Below, in pieces: positions 1-5,112 of a stretch of DNA of 5,112 nt; within the stretch, counting starts at the first letter, position 1; each line of letters starts with the position of its first letter. A program made the translations under genes and the position numbers. Origin of the DNA: Alphaproteobacteria bacterium (lineage in GTDB: Bacteria > Pseudomonadota > Alphaproteobacteria > UBA8366); assembly GCA_018665505.1 (NCBI GenBank), contig JABJCS010000370.1:1-5112 (forward strand). The letters are read 5' to 3'. A model generated the notes under the pieces. It was not told where the DNA came from. It worked only from the letters and a program-made list of their open reading frames with translations, and did no database searches.

Positions 1-1
1 C

Positions 2-91
2 AGCCAAATTAGCCGCGAGATTGAAGAAGACCTCACACTGGCGCTATGCCGCTATAATCCAGGCGACAATGCGGCCTTGGGCCTGCGTTAA
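2..91 (+). CDS. C-terminal end of an unrecognised protein (5' end outside window)
   Basis: An open frame enters from the left edge and stops at TAA 89-91. Its 29 residues have an ordinary protein-like composition: an acidic helix-like stretch (REIEEDLTLAL) followed by CRYNPGDNAALGLR. Codon choice resembles the neighbouring genes. It converges on the carbamoylase gene with only 15 bp between the two stop codons, which fits a normal gene boundary. I do not recognise the family from so short a tail. A second forward frame is also open, from 3 to the TAG at 108-110, but its translation (basic, rich in Trp and Ala) looks less natural and would overlap the end of the carbamoylase gene. The coding call is therefore an inference from composition and spacing. 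Confidence 0.5.
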   Translation, partial: SQISREIEEDLTLALCRYNPGDNAALGLR

Positions 92-106
92 CGTCTCCGT
101 AAGGGT

Positions 107-1048
107 TTAGTCGTCGGCGGGTGCCGGGCGCCCTGGGCCGTCGACGATGATACCGTAATGCCGGGGCTCCCAGTTGTAATCCCAATTCCAGCGCGCCTTG
201 CGCGCTCGTGCCGCACGGTCTAAATCGCATTCGGCGACAATGATCTCATCTCCCATGGTCGAGGTCATTGCGACGATCTCGCCGGTCGGCGCCACGATGA
301 CACTTTGCCCGATCAGCTCGCAGCCGTCCTCAATTCCCGCCTTGGCGACACCGATCACCCAAGTGCCGTTCTGATAGGCACCGGCCTGCAGGGAGAGATG
401 ATTGTGGAAATCCTGTAGGCGGTCGACTTCCGGAGCTTGGGGGAAATGGCGCGGTGTGTTGTAGCCGAGCATGATGATCTCGACATCCTGCAATCCCATG
501 CAACGATACGTCTCCGGCCAGCGGCGGTCGTTGCAGATGCACATCCCCATAATGCCGTCCATCGTGTTGAACACTGGAAAGCCCAGATTACCGGGCTCAA
601 AATAGGCTTTTTCCAGATGTTGGAATGGTCGCCAAGACTCGTACTCGTGATGCCCTGGCAGATGTACCTTACGGTACTTACCGGCGATCTTGCCTTCACG
701 GTCGACGATAATGGACGTGTTGAAATGGCGCGTGCGGCCTTTTTCCTCGGCCAACTCAGCATATCCCAGATAAAACCCGACACCGAGTTTCGCCGCCTCG
801 TCGAAGAGCGGTTGCGTCGCGGGCCCTGGCATATCGCGCTCGAAGAAGGCATCGACATCGACTTCGTTCTCCATCCAATAGCGCGGGAAGAAAGTGGTAA
901 GCGCCAATTCGGGAAAGACGATTAGATTGGCGCCGCGCTCCCTCGCTTGGCGCATCATTGAAATCATTCGGGCGACGGTGGATTGACGCGGCTCGTCTCT
1001 TTCGATGGGGCCCATTTGGGCGGCGGCGACAACGGCGGTGCGGCTCAT
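107..1048 (-). CDS. N-carbamoyl-D-amino acid hydrolase (D-carbamoylase), nitrilase superfamily
   Basis: This 313-residue protein should hydrolyse N-carbamoyl-D-amino acids to the D-amino acid, CO2 and ammonia in the cytoplasm, the last step of the D-hydantoinase route. It has the single alpha-beta-beta-alpha carbon-nitrogen hydrolase domain. The triad sits at the family's usual numbers: Glu47 in FPELALTTFFPR, Lys127 in GKYRKVHLPGH, Cys172 in CICNDRRWPE. Arg175 and Arg176 after the nucleophile are the residues known to hold the substrate carboxylate in the Agrobacterium enzyme, and Thr198 in GYNTP is also kept. The HYGII near the C-terminus matches the family end, followed by a short Pro/Ala/Asp tail; characterised enzymes are about 304 residues. 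The start is supported by AGAGGGA eight bases upstream. The gene lies 90 bp downstream of a sulfatase on the same strand and is probably co-transcribed with it. Class is secure; the natural substrate is unknown, and a related ureido compound is possible. Confidence 0.93.
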   Translation of the reverse strand: MSRTAVVAAAQMGPIERDEPRQSTVARMISMMRQARERGANLIVFPELALTTFFPRYWMENEVDVDAFFERDMPGPATQPLFDEAAKLGVGFYLGYAELAEEKGRTRHFNTSIIVDREGKIAGKYRKVHLPGHHEYESWRPFQHLEKAYFEPGNLGFPVFNTMDGIMGMCICNDRRWPETYRCMGLQDVEIIMLGYNTPRHFPQAPEVDRLQDFHNHLSLQAGAYQNGTWVIGVAKAGIEDGCELIGQSVIVAPTGEIVAMTSTMGDEIIVAECDLDRAARARKARWNWDYNWEPRHYGIIVDGPGRPAPADD

Positions 1049-1138
1049 CTCGAATATCCCTCTGGCGTTTGGGTCGTGTGTGTTTGCTCTTTATTCCAAG
1101 TGTAAGAGCCTTGTCCGGAATGACAATGGAGGAGCGCG
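1049..1138 (-). other. Gap between sulfatase and carbamoylase with two small inverted repeats
   Basis: This 90-bp spacer within the presumed left-going unit contains no gene. It holds two inverted repeats: CC-TTGTC at 1109-1115 facing GACAA-T-GG at 1122-1129 (six-base loop, one bulged T), and GCTCTT at 1086-1091 facing AAGAGC at 1104-1109 (12-base loop). They share base 1109 and so could compete in the RNA. Neither is followed by a T-run on the minus strand, so neither is a convincing intrinsic terminator. The ribosome binding site of the carbamoylase (AGAGGGA on the minus strand) lies at the low-coordinate end of the spacer. Confidence 0.4.
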
Positions 1139-2590
1139 TTACTCGGGCTTTTGTCCCGGCACGGGTGTCGCACCGCTGCGGCCCAAATCCATCGCGGTCT
1201 CACGGCCGCCATAGCTTTCGATTAAAGCAGCTAAGTCATCCTTTGCCCGACGGTCGATCGCGCCTGGGTCCAGTTGCGCGCGCAGTGTTTCCTCAAACCT
1301 ATTCAACACGGATTTCACGTTTGGGTCGGCGGCTCGGTCGTTTAATTCTTCCGGGTCGTCAGCGATATTGAAGAGCTCCGGTGCGTAGCCTTCATAGTAG
1401 TGATACTTCCAGTCCCCCTGACGCAGCATGAAGGCGGATGTCGGTGCGCCCATTGCGTGGTATTCGCTCGTGACCAGTCGCTCGGTATCGTCCGTACTGG
1501 TCGCAAGTTCGATGAGCGAACGACCGCTCAGTTCCGCATCTCCGTCGTGCAAGGGATGGCCCAGCGCCGTGACGGCGGTTTGATGGATGTCGAGCAGTGT
1601 GACGGGTGTCTTCGATATTTTGCCTTTGGGCACGTCCGGTCCGGAGACGATCATCGGAATGCGGGTGCTTTCCTCGTACAAAACGGATTTGCCCCACAGT
1701 CCCCGCGCACCCAGATTATCGCCGTGATCGCTGGTATAAATGACGCGGGTATCATCTTCAAAGTTGTTGTCCCGCAACGCGTCGAGAACCAGTCCCACTT
1801 CCGCGTCAACGAAAGAGCAAAGCCCCATATAGGCGGCGATAGCCCGCAGGCGCTCCTCCTCCGTATCGAAGAAATGATCTTGGCCGATGACGCCGTCTAG
1901 AATCTCCACCCAAGGATGCTGTTTGTATCCGCCGCGCGGATGCAACTTTGGGAAGGGAATTTTGTCGAGCGGATACATGTCGAAGAATTGGCTTGGCACG
2001 ACCAGCGGGTAATGCGGAGCGACGAAGCCGACATACAGCACCCAAGGCTGCTCGTCCGGTGTGTCGGCGCGCGCCTTCAGCCATTCACAGGCAGCACTCG
2101 CGCTGCCGCGGTCGTAGAGATTGTAGTTGGAGACGCCAGGCCCGATTTTATTGAACATCCGCCACGGCTCCGGCAGATCGGCGAAGGGCTCCTTGATGGC
2201 GCCCCACACCGTGCCGACCCCTTGCTTTAGATGCATGGGTTGGTGCTGCCGGGAGAAGCCGGTCGGAGCCTCCTCGCTCTTATAGTGTAGTTTACCGATA
2301 GACTCGACCCGGTGGCCTTCGTCGATCAGCCGCTGACCCCACCCCGTAATGGATCCGTCATAGCCATGAGCATTGTCCCAGCAACCGGTTTCATGCACCG
2401 GACGGCCGGTCGCGAAACTCGCGCGCGCGGGCACACAGATCGGGCAGGGCGTATAGGCGGTCTCGAACCGGGTCCCGTTTTCTGCCAGCCGATCGATATT
2501 AGGGGTTTGGACGAAGGGATGTCCGTAACACCCCGTATAGCGCGGATCGTGTTCATCCGACATCAAGATCAGCAGGTTTTTTGCGTTCAT
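1139..2590 (-). CDS. Cys-type sulfatase, choline-sulfatase-like
   Basis: This 483-residue alkaline-phosphatase-fold sulfatase is predicted to cleave a sulfate ester to alcohol and sulfate. The sulfatase signature is Cys52-Val-Pro-Ala-Arg56 followed by ASFATGR; Cys52 would become formylglycine, so a maturase encoded elsewhere is required. Likely metal ligands are Asp12 and Glu13 (SDEHD) and Asp288-His289 (YTSDHGD). Other active-site candidates are Lys100 and His102 (GKLHY), His193 (APHYP) and Lys301 (LWGKS). DNAHGY followed by GKLHY resembles the corresponding stretches of rhizobial choline sulfatase as I remember it (about 505 residues), but the C-terminal ~40 residues, ending TPVPGQKPE, do not look like the choline-sulfatase tail, so choline-O-sulfate cannot be assumed. 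The N-terminus runs straight into the first beta strand (MNAKNLLILMSDE) with no signal peptide, suggesting a cytoplasmic enzyme. GGGAGAG six bases upstream supports the start. The gene is divergent from a second sulfatase. Confidence 0.9.
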   Translation of the reverse strand: MNAKNLLILMSDEHDPRYTGCYGHPFVQTPNIDRLAENGTRFETAYTPCPICVPARASFATGRPVHETGCWDNAHGYDGSITGWGQRLIDEGHRVESIGKLHYKSEEAPTGFSRQHQPMHLKQGVGTVWGAIKEPFADLPEPWRMFNKIGPGVSNYNLYDRGSASAACEWLKARADTPDEQPWVLYVGFVAPHYPLVVPSQFFDMYPLDKIPFPKLHPRGGYKQHPWVEILDGVIGQDHFFDTEEERLRAIAAYMGLCSFVDAEVGLVLDALRDNNFEDDTRVIYTSDHGDNLGARGLWGKSVLYEESTRIPMIVSGPDVPKGKISKTPVTLLDIHQTAVTALGHPLHDGDAELSGRSLIELATSTDDTERLVTSEYHAMGAPTSAFMLRQGDWKYHYYEGYAPELFNIADDPEELNDRAADPNVKSVLNRFEETLRAQLDPGAIDRRAKDDLAALIESYGGRETAMDLGRSGATPVPGQKPE

Positions 2591-2655
2591 CGAGACTCTC
2601 CCATTGTTGCCACCGAGAATAACCGCACAAAGGCGAAAAGAAAGCCGTGGCGGTT

Positions 2656-2665
2656 CGATATATCG
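2656..2665. repeat. 10-bp perfect palindrome CGATATATCG, possible operator or -10 region
   Basis: The sequence is identical to its reverse complement and does not extend outward. It sits close to the middle of the 114-bp divergent region, where a shared operator would be expected. The TATAT core could instead form part of a -10 element on either strand. Its function is an inference; a 10-bp palindrome can occur by chance. Confidence 0.3.
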
Positions 2666-2674
2666 GGGCTAGAT

Positions 2675-2699
2675 CAATCTCCGAATCTGTGGAGGATTG
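2675..2699 (+). promoter_or_regulatory. Ribosome binding site of the second sulfatase within a possible hairpin
   Basis: GGAGG at 2691-2695 lies nine bases before the ATG at 2705 and decides that start over upstream in-frame ATG codons. CAATCTCC (2675-2682) can pair with GGAGGATTG (2691-2699) as eight base pairs with one bulged G and an eight-base loop (2683-2690), covering the whole Shine-Dalgarno sequence. The ribosome binding site is solid. The hairpin is visible by pairing, but its stability and any regulatory role are untested. Confidence 0.55.
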
Positions 2700-2704
2700 T
2701 CGGC

Positions 2705-4285
2705 ATGGCCGGGCCCAAGAACATCCTATTCATCATGGCGGATCAACTCCGCTACGACTATCTCGGCTGTACCGGACACTCGACGATAAAGACGCCCCAT
2801 ATTGACGCGTTGGCGGCGCGCGGCGTGAACTTCTCCCGCGCCTATTGCCAGGCCGCGGTCTGCGGGCCGTCGCGCATGTCTTTTTATACGGGGCGTTACA
2901 TGTTCACCCATGGCGGGACCTACAATAATATTCCAGTTCGCGTGGATGAGCGCACGATGGGCGACCACTTACGGCCCTTGGGATATCGGGTGGGCCTTGT
3001 CGGCAAAACGCATTTTCGGCGCGATGTGGCCGGTATGGAAAAGCTCGGGCTTTCGCCGGCTGGTGACCTTGGACTCTTGCTCAGCGAATCCGGTTTCGAG
3101 CCCTGGGAACGTGACGACGGACTGCATCCTGACCAAAGCGCCGATCCGGACTTGGCATACAATCGGTTTCTGCGCGAGAAGGGATATGAAGGGGGCGACA
3201 ACCCATGGCACACCGTCGCGAACTCGGCGGAGGGCCCCGACGGTGAAAGCTTGAGCGGTTGGCACATGCGCAACGTCGGCCTTCCGGCGCGGGTCGCGCG
3301 CGAGCATTCGGAGACCGCCTATATGACCGACCTCGCGATGGCGAAGATCGACGAATTGGGAGACGCACCGTGGTGTATGCACCTCTCCTATATCAAGCCG
3401 CACTGGCCTTATATGGCGCCCGATCCCTATCACGCGATGTACGGTCCGAATATGATCAAAGCCGCGAACCGCGATGAGAAGGAGTTGGAAGACCGACATC
3501 CGGTCGTCGACGCCTTTGGGCAGCACGAAGAGAGCGTGAACTTCAGCCGTGACGAATGCCGCGAGACGGTCATCCCCGCCTATATGGGATTGATCAGCGA
3601 GCTCGACGATCATATCGGCCGATTGATGGCGTTCCTGGAGGAAAGTGGACAGCTTGAGAATACGATTGTCGTGCTGACCAGCGACCACGGCGACTATCTG
3701 GGTGATCATTGGCTCGGTGAGAAAGAGTTGTTCTACGACGCGGCCGCTCGCATCCCGATGATCATTGTCGACCCGGATGCGTCGGCCGACGGAACGCGGG
3801 GGACGCAGGACGATCGCCTTGTCGAGAGTATCGACCTGATACCGACTTTCATGGACTTAGCGGGGTGTGACGAAATTCCGGATCATTGGCTGGAGGGCCG
3901 TTCCCTAGCGCCGCTGTTACGGGGCGACGTGGACGTGGCGTGGCGAGACGCGGCTTTCTGCGAATGCGATTACGCGGTGCGCCATGCCCGCAATACATTA
4001 GCGATGGGGCCGGAAGATTGCCGGTCCTTCATGATCCGTACCGACCGTTGGAAATTTATCTTGTACGAGGAGTTCCGTCCGCAGCTTTTCGATATGGAAA
4101 ACGATCCGGGTGAATTGGTAGATCTCGGCGAAGATCCGGGGCATGAAGAAGTGCGTCGTGAGATGTCGGACCGTATCTTCGAATGGATGCGGAAGCGGAA
4201 ACTACGGACGTCGCTGAGCAATAAGGAAATCGCGTCGCGGACAGGTATGGCCAAGGAGCGCGGCTACTTGTTCGGCATCTGGTAA
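2705..4285 (+). CDS. Cys-type sulfatase, similar to phosphonate monoester hydrolase/arylsulfatase group
   Basis: This 526-residue alkaline-phosphatase-superfamily hydrolase carries the signature Cys53-Gly-Pro-Ser-Arg57 then MSFYTGR; Cys53 is the formylglycine precursor. Likely metal ligands are Asp13-Gln14 (MADQL) and Asp327-His328 (LTSDHGD). Lys101 and His103 (GKTHF), His233 (KPHWPY) and Lys340 (GEKELFY) complete the site. Architecture and the C-terminal half (CECDYAVRH, then PEDCRSFMI and LFDMENDPGEL) recall Rhizobium phosphonate monoester hydrolase (about 514 residues). That enzyme, from memory, has Tyr and Thr where this one has Lys101 and His103, which favours sulfatase activity. No signal peptide is visible, so it is probably cytoplasmic. 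The start at 2705 has GGAGG nine bases upstream and places the first strand (KNILFIMADQ) at residue 5; the frame stays open further upstream but there it overlaps the opposite sulfatase gene. It is followed after 28 bp by the TTC38-like gene. Sulfatase family is firm; the substrate is unknown. Confidence 0.9.
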   Translation: MAGPKNILFIMADQLRYDYLGCTGHSTIKTPHIDALAARGVNFSRAYCQAAVCGPSRMSFYTGRYMFTHGGTYNNIPVRVDERTMGDHLRPLGYRVGLVGKTHFRRDVAGMEKLGLSPAGDLGLLLSESGFEPWERDDGLHPDQSADPDLAYNRFLREKGYEGGDNPWHTVANSAEGPDGESLSGWHMRNVGLPARVAREHSETAYMTDLAMAKIDELGDAPWCMHLSYIKPHWPYMAPDPYHAMYGPNMIKAANRDEKELEDRHPVVDAFGQHEESVNFSRDECRETVIPAYMGLISELDDHIGRLMAFLEESGQLENTIVVLTSDHGDYLGDHWLGEKELFYDAAARIPMIIVDPDASADGTRGTQDDRLVESIDLIPTFMDLAGCDEIPDHWLEGRSLAPLLRGDVDVAWRDAAFCECDYAVRHARNTLAMGPEDCRSFMIRTDRWKFILYEEFRPQLFDMENDPGELVDLGEDPGHEEVRREMSDRIFEWMRKRKLRTSLSNKEIASRTGMAKERGYLFGIW

Positions 4286-4313
4286 GAATAAAAGAAAAGA
4301 AAGGACCTGCGAA

Positions 4314-5112
4314 ATGTTCAAAGATACACGCGGATTAGAGATGACGGCGTCGAGCCAAGAGGCGGTCGATGCATTCGACGCGACCATTGATGAATTTCTG
4401 GCGTCTGGCCGCGACGCGGCGGTGTTGCTGAAACACGTCAACGAATCCGATCCCGAGATGATCATGGGACAATGCGTGCGTGGATATTTCATGCGGTTGC
4501 CGCAGCAGGCGCGTTTGATCCAAGGTAGCAACGATGCATTCGAGAAAGCGAAGTCGCTCGCCGCCACCGCGAACCCGCGCGAGAAGATGCATGTGGAGGC
4601 GCTCGCCGCTTGGGTCGATGGCGATATTCGCAAAACCAACGCGATCTGGGAGCAAATCCTGGTCGAATATCCCCACGATATTCTGGCCTTGCGCATTGCC
4701 CACACTATGCATTTCTTCCTCGGTGACCTGGACTTGATGCGAGATTCGATGGCGCGGGTGATGCCGCGCTGGGGTGAAGATGTACCGGGATACGGTTTTG
4801 TGTTGGGGTGCCGGGCCTTCTCGCTGGAAGAAAGCCACGACTTCAAACAAGCGGAGCCCATGGGACGCCGCGCAGTGGAGATCAACGAAGCCGACGTCTG
4901 GGCGGGGCATTGCGTCGGTCATGTGCTGGAAGGGCAGGGACGTCGCCTAGACGGCATTCAGTGGATCGACGAGCACGAAGAAGCTTGGAAGAAACGCGGC
5001 ATATTCGCCCGCCACATGTGGTGGCATCGCGCCCTTCATTACCTTGAGTTGGAGCGATTTGACGATGTGGTGGCGGCCTTTGATCGCGAATATTGGCCGG
5101 CACCGTCGGAAG
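4314..5112 (+). CDS. TTC38-family tetratricopeptide-repeat protein (3' end outside window)
   Basis: An open frame of 266 codons runs to the right edge without a stop. The family normally has roughly 430-470 residues, so over a third is missing. The start is preceded by AAGGA with an eight-base gap, 28 bp after the sulfatase stop, suggesting one transcription unit. The translation matches the plan of human TTC38 as I remember it: an N-terminal TASSQEAVDAFDATIDEFL helix, DPEMIMGQ (46-53), REKMHVEALAAWVDGD (89-104), IWEQILVEYPHDILALRIAH (111-130), FFLGDLDLMRDSMARVMPRW (134-153), AVEINEADVWAGHCVGHVLE (187-206) and ARHMWWHRALHYLE (232-245). The helical pairs read as TPR-like units. No signal peptide or membrane segment is seen. 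The family's biochemical role is unknown to me; a scaffold or an uncharacterised enzyme are both open. Conserved-looking His residues at 199, 203, 234, 238 and 242 are notable. Confidence 0.85.
   Translation, partial: MFKDTRGLEMTASSQEAVDAFDATIDEFLASGRDAAVLLKHVNESDPEMIMGQCVRGYFMRLPQQARLIQGSNDAFEKAKSLAATANPREKMHVEALAAWVDGDIRKTNAIWEQILVEYPHDILALRIAHTMHFFLGDLDLMRDSMARVMPRWGEDVPGYGFVLGCRAFSLEESHDFKQAEPMGRRAVEINEADVWAGHCVGHVLEGQGRRLDGIQWIDEHEEAWKKRGIFARHMWWHRALHYLELERFDDVVAAFDREYWPAPSE

Larger units (their letters stand above)
2591..2704. promoter_or_regulatory. Divergent intergenic region between the two sulfatase genes
   Basis: These 114 bp separate two divergent start codons, so promoters for both transcription units should lie here or just inside the genes. 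I could not find a convincing -35/-10 pair on either strand. Visible landmarks are the minus-strand ribosome binding site GGGAGAG (2596-2602), the palindrome CGATATATCG (2656-2665), a purine-rich stretch around 2630-2645, and the plus-strand GGAGG (2691-2695). Shared control of both sides is an inference from the arrangement; no regulator gene is in the window. Confidence 0.5.

Noticed and set aside
33..230. 65-codon minus-strand frame running past the end of the carbamoylase gene
   Set aside because: It overlaps the end of the carbamoylase in another frame, is highly Arg/Pro-rich, and has no recognisable start signal or similarity.
437..925. 162-codon plus-strand frame opposite the carbamoylase gene
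   Set aside because: It is a shadow of a gene whose catalytic residues are all present on the minus strand; no ribosome binding site or domain supports it.
1086..1109. Possible intrinsic terminator after the left-hand sulfatase
   Set aside because: The stem is six A/T-rich pairs with a 12-base loop, and no run of T follows on the minus strand, so it does not meet the usual pattern.
2312..2704. In-frame upstream extension of the right-hand sulfatase by 131 codons
   Set aside because: The frame is open but lies mostly antisense to the start of the left-hand sulfatase, encodes no recognisable domain, and the ATG at 2705 has a strong GGAGG and begins exactly at the sulfatase fold.
2969..3709. 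246-codon open frame on the minus strand inside the right-hand sulfatase
   Set aside because: It is antisense to a conserved gene with intact motifs; long antisense frames are common in GC-rich coding DNA, and I recognise no domain in it.
4202..4885. 227-codon and overlapping 195-codon minus-strand frames across the TTC38-like gene
   Set aside because: The plus strand carries a clear TTC38-family protein through this stretch. The antisense translations show low-complexity Ser/Arg-rich composition and no family features.

Overview
The window looks like chromosomal DNA of a moderately GC-rich proteobacterium. An alphaproteobacterium is my best guess, because the D-carbamoylase and both sulfatases resemble rhizobial-type proteins I remember; this is inference, and the window holds no taxonomic marker. 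It is densely packed with metabolic genes. I see no RNA gene, insertion sequence, CRISPR array or phage gene.

Layout, left to right. (1) Positions 2-91 (+) look like the last 29 codons of an unrecognised gene, ending 15 bp from the end of a convergent gene. (2) Positions 107-1048 (-) encode an N-carbamoyl-D-amino acid hydrolase of the nitrilase superfamily with the full Glu47-Lys127-Cys172 triad. (3) Positions 1139-2590 (-) encode a Cys-type, choline-sulfatase-like sulfatase. It lies 90 bp upstream of the carbamoylase, and the two probably form a left-going transcription unit. (4) Positions 2591-2704 are a 114-bp divergent intergenic region with a 10-bp perfect palindrome and a possible hairpin over the ribosome binding site of the right-hand gene. 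(5) Positions 2705-4285 (+) encode a second Cys-type sulfatase, similar to the phosphonate monoester hydrolase/arylsulfatase group but with sulfatase-type Lys and His in the active site. (6) After 28 bp, positions 4314 to the right edge (+) encode the first 266 residues of a bacterial homologue of TTC38 (tetratricopeptide repeat protein 38); the gene runs off the window.

Taken together, the locus reads as a small cytoplasmic hydrolase cluster. Two different sulfatases, neither with a visible signal peptide, could release sulfate from imported small sulfate (or phosphonate/phosphate) esters. The carbamoylase could release CO2 and ammonia from an N-carbamoyl (ureido) group, leaving a D-amino acid. 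Whether all act on one compound or one family of compounds is a hypothesis drawn from gene order alone. The TTC38-like protein is the least understood member and the most interesting one. The formylglycine-generating enzyme that both sulfatases need is not in the window, nor are a transporter or a regulator.
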